Shown in pieces: positions 7,735-16,475 of a DNA stretch of 33,391 nucleotides. Each line of letters opens with the position of its first letter. The stretch's first letter is position 1. The notes under the pieces were generated by a model. That model searched no databases. It had not been told where the DNA came from and saw only the letters and a program-made list of their open reading frames with translations. Both the position numbers and the translations under genes were made by a program. This stretch comes from Actinomycetes bacterium (GTDB taxonomy: Bacteria > Actinomycetota > Actinomycetes > Actinomycetales > Cellulomonadaceae): positions 1 to 33,391 of the forward strand of contig JAEYUL010000138.1 of the NCBI GenBank assembly GCA_023432565.1, in the 5' to 3' direction.

Positions 7735-8328
7735 TCAGTGCCCGGCGTCGGTGGGGGCCGGCGCGGGGTCCATGTCGAACGCCGGGAGACCGTCGATACT
7801 CGTGCGGTTCTTGCGGCGCCGGTAGTCGGCGCGGCCGTCGACGCCCTTGCGCGCCATGTACGCCGGGAGCAGGTCCCGCTCCCCCTCATAGCTCATCAGC
7901 GGGACCCCGTAGCCGCACGAGTCGGACACGCGCTCGACGTCGACCACGACCACGGCGCGCACGCCGCGCGACTCGTCGAGCCCGCCGTCGAACCGGGTGA
8001 GCAGCTCGTCGAAGCCCTCGTCGTAGAGCGTCACGAACCGGCCCCTGCCGTGCAGGCGGACGATGTTGGGCGGGCCCTCGAACGCGCAGAACATGATCGT
8101 GATGCGGCCGTTCTCGCGCAGGTGCGCGATCGTCTCGGCGCCCGAGGCCGTCACGTCCGCGTACGCGACCGTGTGCTCGTCGAGCACCGCGAACGTCCCA
8201 CCGACGCCCTTGGGCGAGACGTTGACGTGGCCGCCGGGGCCGCTCGGCGCGGTCGCGACGAAGAACACGTGCTGCCGCTCGATGAACGCACGCAACCGTC
8301 CGTCGATCCGCTCATGCACCTGTCCCAT
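7735..8328 (-). CDS. Pyridoxamine 5'-phosphate oxidase-family FMN split-barrel protein
   Basis: A 197-residue cytoplasmic protein of the flavin split-barrel fold. The beta-strand segment HVFFVATAPSGPGGHVNVSPKG near residues 20-40 and the later RITIMFCAFEGPPNIVRLHGRG are characteristic of a widespread actinobacterial subgroup. These proteins bind FMN or F420 and are annotated only by family; the true reaction is unknown, and the name does not imply vitamin B6 synthesis. The C-terminus is Pro/Ala/Asp-rich. It starts 9 bases after the stop of the upstream GH13 gene, so the two are probably co-transcribed, without an obvious functional link. Confidence 0.85.
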   Translation of the reverse strand: MGQVHERIDGRLRAFIERQHVFFVATAPSGPGGHVNVSPKGVGGTFAVLDEHTVAYADVTASGAETIAHLRENGRITIMFCAFEGPPNIVRLHGRGRFVTLYDEGFDELLTRFDGGLDESRGVRAVVVVDVERVSDSCGYGVPLMSYEGERDLLPAYMARKGVDGRADYRRRKNRTSIDGLPAFDMDPAPAPTDAGH

Positions 8329-8337
8329 GCCTCGAAC

Positions 8338-10101
8338 CTACGAGGTCGGGGCGTCCTGCTGCAGCACCGTCCCGCCCGCGGAGACGGTGCGTCGCACGAC
8401 GAGCGCCTCCCACGGGCGCAGGCGCACGGGCACCTCGACCACACGCTCGTCGGGGTAGTTCCCGAGCAGGACCTGTGCGTCGGTCCACACCGGGTCGACC
8501 AGGGCGAGCCGCTCCTCGCCCGAGAAGTTGCCCAGGACCAGCAGCTCCACGTCGTCGAGCCCGCGGGTGAAGGCGTACACGTGCGCGTCCTCCGGCAGCA
8601 GCATCGTGAAGTCCCCGAGCGCGACCACGGGCTCGGCGTGTCGAAGCTCGATCAGCCGTCGGTAGTGGTGGAACACCGAGCGCGCGTCACCGCGCTGCTG
8701 CGCGGCGTTGATCTCGACGTGGTTCGGGTTGGCCGCGATCCACGGCGTGCCGGTCGTGAAGCCAGCGTGCGGCGAGTCGTCCCACTGCACCGGCGTCCGC
8801 GCGTTGTCGCGGCTCATGGCCCCGAACGCCCCCAGCAGCTCGTCGTCCGTGCGGTACGCCCGCACCTCGCGCAGGTAGTTGAGCGTCTCGATGTCGCGGT
8901 AGTCCTCGAACGACGAGAAGTGCGCGTTCGTCATCCCGAGCTCCTCGCCCTGGTAGACGTACGGCGTGCCGCGGTGCAGGTGCAGCACCGTCGCCAGCAT
9001 CGTCGCCGACTCGCGCCGGTACGTGCCGTCGTCGCCCCACCGCGAGACGATCCGCGGCTGGTCGTGGTTGTCCCAGTACAGCGAGTTCCACCCGACGTCG
9101 GCCAGGCCCGCCTGCCAGCGCCCGAAGCTCGCCTTGAGCTCCGTGAGCCGCAGCGGGCGCGGGTCGAACTTGCCACCCGGCCCGTGGTCGAGCCCCACGT
9201 GCTCGAACTGGAACACCATGTCGACCTCGCTCCGCGCGGGGTCCGTGAACAGCTGCGCGTCCTCGACCGTGGCACCGGGCGTCTCCCCGACCGTGAGGAA
9301 CGCGCCGTCGCGGCCCGCGAAGACCTCGCGGTGCATCTCCGCCAGGAACTCGTGGATGCGCGGGCCGCAGATGTAGTACGGGCTGCCGTCGCCGAGCCGT
9401 CCGTCGTGCGTGATGCCGTCGGGCAGCGTGCCGTCGTCGTGGACGACCTTCGACAGGACGTTGATGACATCCATCCGGAAGCCGTCGACGCCCCGGTCGA
9501 GCCACCAACGCATCATCTCGTACACCGCGTGCCGGACCTGCGAGTTCTCCCAGTTGAGGTCGGGCTGCTTGCGACTGAACAGGTGCAGGTAGTACTCCCC
9601 CGTCGCCTCGTCCCACTGCCACGCCGGGCCCGAGAAGAAGCTCTCCCAGTTGGTCGGCTCGGCTCCCGGGGTGCCGGGCTCCATGCCGGGCCGGGCGGGT
9701 CGCCACCAGTACCAGTCGCGCCGGGGGCTGTCCTTCGACGAGCGGGACTCGACGAACCACGGATGCTCGTCGGACGTGTGGTTCACGACGAGGTCCATGA
9801 GCACCTTGATCCCGCGCGCGTGCAGCGCCGCGATCAGCTCGTCCAGGTCCGCGAGCGTCCCGAACAACGGGTCGACGTCCTGGTAGTCGCTGATGTCGTA
9901 GCCGTTGTCGTCCTGCGGGCTGCGGAAGATCGGCGAGAGCCACACCACGTCGACGCCGAGCTCGGCCAGGTGGTCGAGGCGCTGCAGCACGCCCCGCAGG
10001 TCACCGATCCCGTCGCCGTCCGAGTCCTGGAACGAGCGCGGGTAGATCTGGTAGACGACTGCGCGCGTCCACCACGGAGCGTCCTGCTGCGAGAAGCCCA
10101 T
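8338..10101 (-). CDS. GH13 alpha-glucosidase, probably oligo-1,6-glucosidase type
   Basis: A 587-residue cytoplasmic glycoside hydrolase with no signal peptide, predicted to release glucose from isomalto- or malto-oligosaccharides. Conserved regions are DLVVNHTSDEHPWF (about 103-116), QPDLNWEN (179-186), GFRMDVIN with nucleophile Asp211, GETPG with acid/base Glu273, and DNHDQ with Asp347. A Ca-binding-like DSDGDGIGDL lies at 27-36. The residue after the nucleophile is Val212. In this family Val at that position is associated with alpha-1,6 specificity and Thr with alpha-1,4, so an isomaltase-like activity is inferred. Trehalose synthase or trehalose-6-phosphate hydrolase are less likely alternatives. 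No sugar regulator or transporter is adjacent. Confidence 0.92.
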   Translation of the reverse strand: MGFSQQDAPWWTRAVVYQIYPRSFQDSDGDGIGDLRGVLQRLDHLAELGVDVVWLSPIFRSPQDDNGYDISDYQDVDPLFGTLADLDELIAALHARGIKVLMDLVVNHTSDEHPWFVESRSSKDSPRRDWYWWRPARPGMEPGTPGAEPTNWESFFSGPAWQWDEATGEYYLHLFSRKQPDLNWENSQVRHAVYEMMRWWLDRGVDGFRMDVINVLSKVVHDDGTLPDGITHDGRLGDGSPYYICGPRIHEFLAEMHREVFAGRDGAFLTVGETPGATVEDAQLFTDPARSEVDMVFQFEHVGLDHGPGGKFDPRPLRLTELKASFGRWQAGLADVGWNSLYWDNHDQPRIVSRWGDDGTYRRESATMLATVLHLHRGTPYVYQGEELGMTNAHFSSFEDYRDIETLNYLREVRAYRTDDELLGAFGAMSRDNARTPVQWDDSPHAGFTTGTPWIAANPNHVEINAAQQRGDARSVFHHYRRLIELRHAEPVVALGDFTMLLPEDAHVYAFTRGLDDVELLVLGNFSGEERLALVDPVWTDAQVLLGNYPDERVVEVPVRLRPWEALVVRRTVSAGGTVLQQDAPTS

Positions 10102-10225
10102 GCCTCACCGTAGGGACGGCTCATCCTCGGCGCACGCGATGCCGACAGGTCCGGGCGCCCCGACGGGGACCCTGCACCTTCCCGACGGATCGGGGTCGAC
10201 GCGGTGGGCCGAGCGGGCCGGTCGA

Positions 10226-11932
10226 TCAGTCCAGCACGGCGCCACGGCTCGCGGACTGCACGAGCTTGGCGTACTTCGCGAGCACGCCGCGCGTGTAGCG
10301 CGGGGGTAGCGGCGCCCAGCCCTCGCGACGGCGCGCGAGCTCGTCGTCGTCGACCAGCAGGTCGAGCCGCGCACGGGCGACGTCGAGCCGGACGCGGTCA
10401 CCGTCCCGCACGAACGCGATCGGGCCCGCGTCGACCGCCTCCGGGGCGATGTGACCCACGCACAGTCCCGTGGTGCCGCCCGAGAACCGGCCGTCCGTCA
10501 CGAGCAGCACGTCCTTGCCGAGGCCCGCGCCCTTGATCGCCCCGGTGATCGCGAGCATCTCGCGCATGCCGGGTCCGCCCTTGGGCCCCTCGTAGCGGAT
10601 CACGACGACGTCACCCGCCCGGATCGTACCGTCCTCGAGCGCGTCGAGCGCGGCGCGCTCCCGCTCGAAGACCCGCGCGGTGCCCTCGAACACGTCCGAG
10701 TCGAACCCCGCCGACTTCACCACCGCGCCGTCCGGCGCGAGCGAGCCCGACAGGATCGTGATGCCGCCCGTGCGGTGGATGGGGTTGTCCAGCGCGCGCA
10801 GGATCTTGCCGTCCGGGTCAGGCGGGGCCACCTCCGCGAGGTTCTCCGCGACGGTGCGGCCCGTGACCGTCAGGCAGTCGCCGTGCAGCAGGCCGGCGTC
10901 CAGCAGCGCCTTCATGATCACGGGGACGCCGCCCACGCGGTCGACGTCGTTCATCACGTACCGACCGAACGGCTTGAGGTCACCGAGGTGCGGCACGCGC
11001 CGTGCGACGCGTGAGAAGTCGTCCAGCGTGAGGTCGACCTCGGCCTCGTGCGCGATCGCGAGCAGGTGCAGCACGGCGTTGGTGGAGCCGCCGAACGCCA
11101 TGACGACCGCGATCGCGTTCTCGAACGCCTCCTTCGTCATGATCTGCCGGGCCGTGATGCCGCGGCGCAGCAGCTCGACGACCGCCTCCCCCGAGCGCTG
11201 GGCGAAGTGGTCGCGGCGCCTGTCCGCCGAGGGTGGCGCTGCCGAGCCCGGCAGGGACATGCCCATCGCCTCGGCCACCGACGCCATGGTGTTGGCGGTG
11301 TACATGCCGCCGCACGCACCCTCGCCGGGGCAGATCGCGCGCTCGATGCGGTCCAGGTCCTCGCGGCTCATGAGGCCGCGGGCGCACGCACCGACGGCCT
11401 CGAACGCGTCGATGATCGTCACGTCCTTCTCGGTGCCGTCGGACAGCTTCACCCAGCCCGGCATGATCGAGCCCGCGTAGAGGAACACCGACGCGAGGTC
11501 GAGGCGCGCCGCGGCCATGAGCATGCCGGGCAGCGACTTGTCGCAGCCCGCGAGCAGCACCGAGCCGTCGAGCCGCTCGGCCATCATCACCGTCTCGACC
11601 GAGTCGGCGATGACGTCGCGGCTCACGAGCGAGAAGTGCATGCCCTCGTGACCCATCGAGATGCCGTCCGAGACCGAGATGGTCCCGAACTCGAGCGGGT
11701 AGCCGCCGCCCGCATGCACGCCCGCCTTCACCGCCTTGGCGAGCCGGTCGAGCGACAGGTTGCACGGCGTGATCTCGTTCCACGAGCTCGCGACGCCGAT
11801 CTGCGGCTTGGCGAAGTCCTCGTCGCCCATGCCGACCGCGCGCAGCATGCCGCGCGCAGCGGTCGCCTCGATGCCGTCCGTGACCTGCCGCGACCGCGGC
11901 TTGATGTCGACGCCGTCCGCCGTACCCGTCAT
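10226..11932 (-). CDS. ilvD: Dihydroxy-acid dehydratase, short [2Fe-2S]-type
   Basis: This enzyme dehydrates 2,3-dihydroxy-isovalerate or -methylvalerate to the keto acid, the third common step of branched-chain amino-acid synthesis. The 568-residue protein closely follows Mycobacterium tuberculosis IlvD in sequence pattern. Three cysteines fit the [2Fe-2S] ligand set: Cys57 (WNEITPCN), Cys130 (GCDKSLPGM) and Cys207 (GEGACGGMYTANTM). The FSGGTTGLCVGH signature lies in the C-terminal third. The ATG at 11932 (MTGTADGVDIKPRSRQVTDG) matches the family start better than an in-frame ATG at 11980. The ribosome site is weak. A second, different IlvD is encoded directly upstream; a hairpin at 12008-12049 separates them. 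Confidence 0.95.
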   Translation of the reverse strand: MTGTADGVDIKPRSRQVTDGIEATAARGMLRAVGMGDEDFAKPQIGVASSWNEITPCNLSLDRLAKAVKAGVHAGGGYPLEFGTISVSDGISMGHEGMHFSLVSRDVIADSVETVMMAERLDGSVLLAGCDKSLPGMLMAAARLDLASVFLYAGSIMPGWVKLSDGTEKDVTIIDAFEAVGACARGLMSREDLDRIERAICPGEGACGGMYTANTMASVAEAMGMSLPGSAAPPSADRRRDHFAQRSGEAVVELLRRGITARQIMTKEAFENAIAVVMAFGGSTNAVLHLLAIAHEAEVDLTLDDFSRVARRVPHLGDLKPFGRYVMNDVDRVGGVPVIMKALLDAGLLHGDCLTVTGRTVAENLAEVAPPDPDGKILRALDNPIHRTGGITILSGSLAPDGAVVKSAGFDSDVFEGTARVFERERAALDALEDGTIRAGDVVVIRYEGPKGGPGMREMLAITGAIKGAGLGKDVLLVTDGRFSGGTTGLCVGHIAPEAVDAGPIAFVRDGDRVRLDVARARLDLLVDDDELARRREGWAPLPPRYTRGVLAKYAKLVQSASRGAVLD

Positions 11933-12007
11933 GCGCTCACGGTAGGAGCGCACGCACAGCACCGCGCGCCGAGCCATCACGAGCGACGAGGACGACGGCG
12001 CCCACGT

Positions 12008-12049
12008 GCTCGACGCGCCCGCGGCGCGCTGCGGGCGCGCGTCTCGAGC
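12008..12049 (-). terminator. Terminator hairpin after the long ilvD
   Basis: Arms CGCGCCCGC (12014-12022) and GCGGGCGCG (12031-12039) pair perfectly, with an outer GCTCGA/TCGAGC pair (12008-12013, 12044-12049). It starts 4 bases past the stop codon of the long ilvD. There is no U run. Confidence 0.6.
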
Positions 12050-12052
12050 AGG

Positions 12053-13915
12053 TCAGGAGCGGTGCAGGCGGCTCACGTCGCGCACGGCTCCGCGGTCCGC
12101 GCTCGTCGCCATGGCGGCGTACGCCCGCAGCGCGGGCGAGACGTAGCGGTCGCGGTCGACGGGCTCCCACGGGTTCTCGCGGGACTCCATCTTGGCGAGA
12201 CGCTCCGCGAGCACCTCGTCGGGCACGTTCACGCGGATCAGGCGCGCCTCGACGTCGATCTCGATCTCGTCGCCGTCCTCGACGAGGCCGATCGTCCCTC
12301 CGGCGGCCGCCTCGGGGCTGATGTGCCCGACCGAGATGCCCGACGAGCCGCCGGAGAACCGGCCGTCCGTGATGAGCGCGCAGACCTTGCCCAGTCCGCG
12401 GCCCTTGATGAACGACGTCGGGTAGAGCATCTCCTGCATGCCCGGGCCGCCCGCAGGGCCCTCGTACCGCACGACGACCACGTGGCCGGGCTCGACCTGC
12501 TTGGTGAGGATCTTCTCGACCGCCTCGTCCTGCGACTCGCACACGAGCGCGGTGCCGACGAAGTGGAAGACGTCCGGGTCGATGCCCGCGGTCTTGATGA
12601 TCGCGCCGTCCTCGGCCAGGTTGCCGCGCAGCACCGCGAGCCCACCCTCGACCGTGTACGCGTGTGCGACATCCCGGATGCAGCCGTTCGCCGCGTCGGT
12701 GTCGGGCGAGGCCCACACGTTCGTCGTCGAGAACGCCTGCGTGGTGCGCACGCCGCCGGGCGCGGCGAGGAACAGCTCGTGCGCACGTTCGGTGGCCTTG
12801 CCGCCGCGGATGTCCCAGTCGTCGAGCCACGCGCGCAGCGTCGGGGTGTGCACGGAGGTCACGTCGTGGTTCAGCAGCCCGCCGCGGTCCAGCTCGCCCA
12901 GCAGCGCGGGGATGCCACCCGCGCGGTGGACGTCCTCCATGTGGAAGCTCGGGTGGTTGGGCGCGACCTTCGACAGGCACGGGACGCGACGCGAGATCTC
13001 GTCGATGTCGTCGAGCGTGAAGTCGACCTCGGCCTCCTGCGCCGCAGCCAGGACGTGCAGCACCGTGTTCGTCGAGCCGCCCATCGCGACGTCGAGCGCC
13101 ATGGCGTTGGCGAACGCGGCCCTGGTCGCGATCCCGCGCGGAGCCGCGGTGTCGTCCTCGTCCTCGTAGTAGCGCCGCGCCAGCTCGACGACGGTGCGTC
13201 CGGCCTCCAGGAACAGCTCCCGACGAGCCGCGTGCGTCGCGAGCGTCGACCCGTTGCCCGGCAGCGACAGACCGAGGGCCTCGGTGAGGCAGTTCATCGA
13301 GTTCGCGGTGAACATCCCCGAGCACGAGCCGCACGTCGGGCAGGCGTTCTCCTCGACCGCGTCGAGCGCCTTGTCCGAGACGTCGTCGTCGGCCGAGTAG
13401 TTGATCGCGTTGACGAGGTTCAGCGGCGTCTGCGCGACACCGTCGGCGACGACCGCTTTGCCGGCCTCCATCGGGCCGCCCGAGACGAAGACCACCGGGA
13501 TGTTGAGGCGCAGCGCGGCGTTGAGCATGCCGGGCGTGATCTTGTCGCAGTTGGAGATGCAGACCAGGGCGTCCGCGCAGTGCGCGTTGACCATGTACTC
13601 GACCGAGTCGGCGATCAGGTCACGGCTGGGCAGCGAGTAGAGCATGCCGCCGTGGCCCATCGCGATGCCGTCGTCGACCGCGATGGTGTTGAACTCCTTG
13701 GCCACACCGCCGGCCTCACGGATCGCCCCGGCGACCAGGTCGCCCATGTCCTTGAGGTGCACGTGGCCGGGGACGAACTGCGTGTAGGAGTTCGCGATCG
13801 CGATGATCGGCTTGCCGAAGTCCTCCGACCCCATGCCCGTCGCGCGCCACAGGGCGCGGGCACCGGCCATGTTCCGACCGTGGGTCGAGGTCCGAGAGCG
13901 CAGCGGACGGCTCAT
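12053..13915 (-). CDS. ilvD: Dihydroxy-acid dehydratase, long E. coli-type
   Basis: A second dihydroxy-acid dehydratase of 620 residues, close in length and pattern to E. coli IlvD (616). The ILVD/EDD signature SNCDKITPGM holds Cys123. The cluster region CPTCGSCSGMFTANSM supplies Cys192, Cys195 and Cys198. Where the short paralogue has the cysteine of TPCN, this protein reads YTQFVPGH, without Cys. That is the pattern of the oxygen-sensitive [4Fe-4S] E. coli enzyme. The ATG at 13915 has GGAGTG 7 bases upstream. A different dehydratase of the same superfamily, for example one acting on sugar acids, is unlikely given the match to IlvD throughout. Confidence 0.93.
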   Translation of the reverse strand: MSRPLRSRTSTHGRNMAGARALWRATGMGSEDFGKPIIAIANSYTQFVPGHVHLKDMGDLVAGAIREAGGVAKEFNTIAVDDGIAMGHGGMLYSLPSRDLIADSVEYMVNAHCADALVCISNCDKITPGMLNAALRLNIPVVFVSGGPMEAGKAVVADGVAQTPLNLVNAINYSADDDVSDKALDAVEENACPTCGSCSGMFTANSMNCLTEALGLSLPGNGSTLATHAARRELFLEAGRTVVELARRYYEDEDDTAAPRGIATRAAFANAMALDVAMGGSTNTVLHVLAAAQEAEVDFTLDDIDEISRRVPCLSKVAPNHPSFHMEDVHRAGGIPALLGELDRGGLLNHDVTSVHTPTLRAWLDDWDIRGGKATERAHELFLAAPGGVRTTQAFSTTNVWASPDTDAANGCIRDVAHAYTVEGGLAVLRGNLAEDGAIIKTAGIDPDVFHFVGTALVCESQDEAVEKILTKQVEPGHVVVVRYEGPAGGPGMQEMLYPTSFIKGRGLGKVCALITDGRFSGGSSGISVGHISPEAAAGGTIGLVEDGDEIEIDVEARLIRVNVPDEVLAERLAKMESRENPWEPVDRDRYVSPALRAYAAMATSADRGAVRDVSRLHRS

Positions 13916-14055
13916 CGCAGATCACTCCTTCGTGGCGCACCTGGTCGTGCGGGAGCATGGCAGGGGGCGGGTGCGTCGCTGCTCAGGGTACGTCCGCCGC
14001 AGAACGGCCGAACGCGACGTCCACGACTCGGCCGGACGAGCCCCGACGCCCAGGC

Positions 14056-14157
14056 CGACCCGTCGGTCAGGCGACGGAACGGCCCCGCACCCCATGCTCC
14101 GGCAGGAGCGTCGAGGTGCGGGGCCGGCGGAGGCTGCGCGTCGACCCGTCGGTCAGG
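14056..14157. repeat. 16-bp direct repeat flanking a hairpin after the GH3 gene
   Basis: CGACCCGTCGGTCAGG occurs at 14056-14071 and again at 14142-14157. The second copy contains the stop codon of the GH3 gene. The terminator hairpin lies between the copies. It may be a scar of local duplication or a structural element of the transcript end. Confidence 0.5.
14081..14125 (-). terminator. Terminator hairpin of the xylo-oligosaccharide operon
   Basis: A perfect 11-bp inverted repeat, GGCCCCGCACC (14081-14091) and its complement (14115-14125), has an inner TGCTCC/GGAGCG-like stem. It begins 28 bases past the GH3 stop. No U run follows on the minus strand. Confidence 0.65.
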
Positions 14158-16453
14158 ACGCGCTGACCTCCGTACCCGTCCAGCGATCGTCATCGCCGAT
14201 CGCGTGCACGGGTCCGACCAGGCGGACGCTGGTGGCGACGGCACGGTCCGCACACGTCCCGACCCAGAGCTCCAGCTCGCCCGGTTCGACGATCCGCTTG
14301 AGGTCACGGCCGCTGAACGCGACCCGGGTCGTCGGGACGTCGAAGTGCACGACCGCCGACTGACCCGCGCCCAGGCTCACCCGGCGGAAGCCGACGAGCT
14401 GCGCCACGGGGCGCGTCACGGTGGCCACGGTGTCGTGCGCGTAGAGCTGCACGACCTCGTCCCCCTCGCGGTCCCCGACGTTCGTGACCCGGACCGCCAC
14501 TCGCACGCGGCCGTCCGTGGGCACCTGCGCCGACTCGGCCACGAGCTCGTCGTACGCGAACGTCGTGTACGACAGGCCGAAGCCGAAGGGCCGCGCCGGC
14601 GTGGACGGCAGGTTCGTCACGTCGCCGTCGCCGCCGAGAGCCGGGTGCAGGTAGGAGAACGGCTGCGAGCCCGCAGGCCGCGGCAGGCTCACGGGGAGCT
14701 TGCCCGACGGGTTCACCCGACCGCTCAGGACACCGGCGACCGCCGCGCCGCCCTCCTCGCCCGGGAAGAACGCCTGGACCACGGCCGCGCACCGCTCGAG
14801 CGCCCAGCCGATCGCGTAGGGCCGGCCGGTGAGCAGCACCAGGACCACGGGGGTGCCCGTCGCCAGCACGGCCTCGACGAGCTCGCGCTGCACACCGGGC
14901 AGCTCGAGGTCGTCACGGTCGCAGCCCTCGCCGACCGTGCCGCGCCCGAACAGGCCGGCCCGGTCGCCGACGACGACCACGGCGACGTCCGCCGCGCTCG
15001 CGGCCTCGACCGCCTCGGCGAAGCCCGACCGGTCGTCGGTGTCGACCGCGCAGCCCAGGGCCGTCGTGATCTCGACGTCGGGCAGCTCCGACCGCAGCGC
15101 GGCCAGCACCGTCGGGACCTCGATCCCCACGGGGAACTCCGGGTGGTGCTCGAGGACGTGGTTGACGAACGAGTAGCAGCCGAACATGGCCTCGTGCTTG
15201 TCCGCGTTCGGGCCGAGCACCGCCACGCGCTGCGGAGCGGGCCGGGTTCCGCCGAGCAGCGGCAGGGTCCCGTCGTTGGCGACGAGCACCACCGACTGCT
15301 CGGCCAGCCGCGCCGCGACCGCCCGGTGCTCGGGCGAGTCGAGGTCCACCTGCGTGGGCGGCTCGTCGTCGAACGTGGCGTCCAGCAGCCCGAGCTCGGC
15401 CTTCTGCAGCAGCGCCCGGGTGACGGCCCGGTCGACGAGAGCCTCGTCGACCTTGCCCTCCTTGATCGCGTTGATGAGCGGCTCGAGGTACGCGTCCCCG
15501 GTGGGCAGCTCGATGTCGACGCCCGCCGCGAGCGCGAGGCCCGCGGCCTCGCCCAGGCCGTCGGCGACGTGGTGGAGGATGTCGAGGAACGCGACGCCGA
15601 AGTAGTCGGCGACGACGACCCCGTCGAAGCCCCACGCCCCGCGCAGCAGGTCCGTCAGGTACGTCGGGTCCGCGGCGGTCGGCACACCGTCGATCTCGGT
15701 GTACGCGTGCATCACCGAGCGCACGCCGCCGTCGCGCACCGCCATCTCGAACGGCACGAGCAGGACGTCCGCGATCTCGCGGGGTCCGGCGTGCACCGGC
15801 CCGAAGTTGCGGCCGGACTGCGACGCGGAGTACCCGACGAAGTGCTTCAGCGTGGCGTGCACGCCGGCGGACTGCAGCCCGCGGACGTACGCCGTGCCGA
15901 TGGTCCCGACGAGGTACGGGTCCTCCGAGATGCACTCCTCGACCCGTCCCCACCGCGGGTCGCGGATGACGTCGAGCACCGGGGCCAGGCCCTGGTGGAC
16001 GCCGAGCGCCCTCATGGACCCGCCGATCAGCTCGGCCATGCGGCCGACGAGCTCGGGGTCGAACGCGGCCCCCCACGCCAGCGGCGTCGGGAACGTCGCC
16101 GCGTGCCAGGCCGACAGGCCGGTCAGGCACTCCTCGTGGACGAGCGCGGGGATGCCGACCTTCGCGACCAGCTCGCGCTGGCGCCGCCACAGCCACCGCG
16201 CCCGGTCGACCGGGTCGACCGGGCGGGTGCCGTAGACGCGGGTGAGGTGGCCGAGTCCGTGGCGCATGGCGTCGTCGAGACCGCCGTCGCGGGTGAACTC
16301 GCCCTGGAGGGGGGCGACGACCTCGCCGTCGCCCTTCTCCCAGAAGCCGACGATCTGCGCGGTCTTCTCCTCGAGCGAGAGCCGCTCGACGATTGCCGCA
16401 ACCCGCTCGGCGTCCGACACCGGCGCGCCGGCTGCGGGCATAGTGGTGCTCAT
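14153..16453 (-). CDS. GH3 beta-xylosidase/beta-glucosidase
   Basis: A 766-residue glycoside hydrolase family 3 enzyme without a signal peptide, so it should act in the cytoplasm on imported oligosaccharides. The N-terminal barrel carries HEECLTG (106-112), DVIRDPRWGRVEECISEDPY (161-180), KHFVGYSASQSGRN (203-216) and the nucleophile Asp283 in VVADYFG. The second alpha/beta domain lies at about 370-600, and a C-terminal fibronectin III-like domain at about 655-735. The HEECLTG and KHFVGYSAS forms are typical of the actinobacterial xylosidase group such as Streptomyces BxlA. The ATG at 16453 has GGAGAG 4 bases upstream and is preferred to the ATG at 16468. It lies 22 bases after the permease, last in the operon. 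Confidence 0.92.
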   Translation of the reverse strand: MSTTMPAAGAPVSDAERVAAIVERLSLEEKTAQIVGFWEKGDGEVVAPLQGEFTRDGGLDDAMRHGLGHLTRVYGTRPVDPVDRARWLWRRQRELVAKVGIPALVHEECLTGLSAWHAATFPTPLAWGAAFDPELVGRMAELIGGSMRALGVHQGLAPVLDVIRDPRWGRVEECISEDPYLVGTIGTAYVRGLQSAGVHATLKHFVGYSASQSGRNFGPVHAGPREIADVLLVPFEMAVRDGGVRSVMHAYTEIDGVPTAADPTYLTDLLRGAWGFDGVVVADYFGVAFLDILHHVADGLGEAAGLALAAGVDIELPTGDAYLEPLINAIKEGKVDEALVDRAVTRALLQKAELGLLDATFDDEPPTQVDLDSPEHRAVAARLAEQSVVLVANDGTLPLLGGTRPAPQRVAVLGPNADKHEAMFGCYSFVNHVLEHHPEFPVGIEVPTVLAALRSELPDVEITTALGCAVDTDDRSGFAEAVEAASAADVAVVVVGDRAGLFGRGTVGEGCDRDDLELPGVQRELVEAVLATGTPVVLVLLTGRPYAIGWALERCAAVVQAFFPGEEGGAAVAGVLSGRVNPSGKLPVSLPRPAGSQPFSYLHPALGGDGDVTNLPSTPARPFGFGLSYTTFAYDELVAESAQVPTDGRVRVAVRVTNVGDREGDEVVQLYAHDTVATVTRPVAQLVGFRRVSLGAGQSAVVHFDVPTTRVAFSGRDLKRIVEPGELELWVGTCADRAVATSVRLVGPVHAIGDDDRWTGTEVSAS

Positions 16454-16475
16454 GGTGCTCTCCATCATCTAGCGA

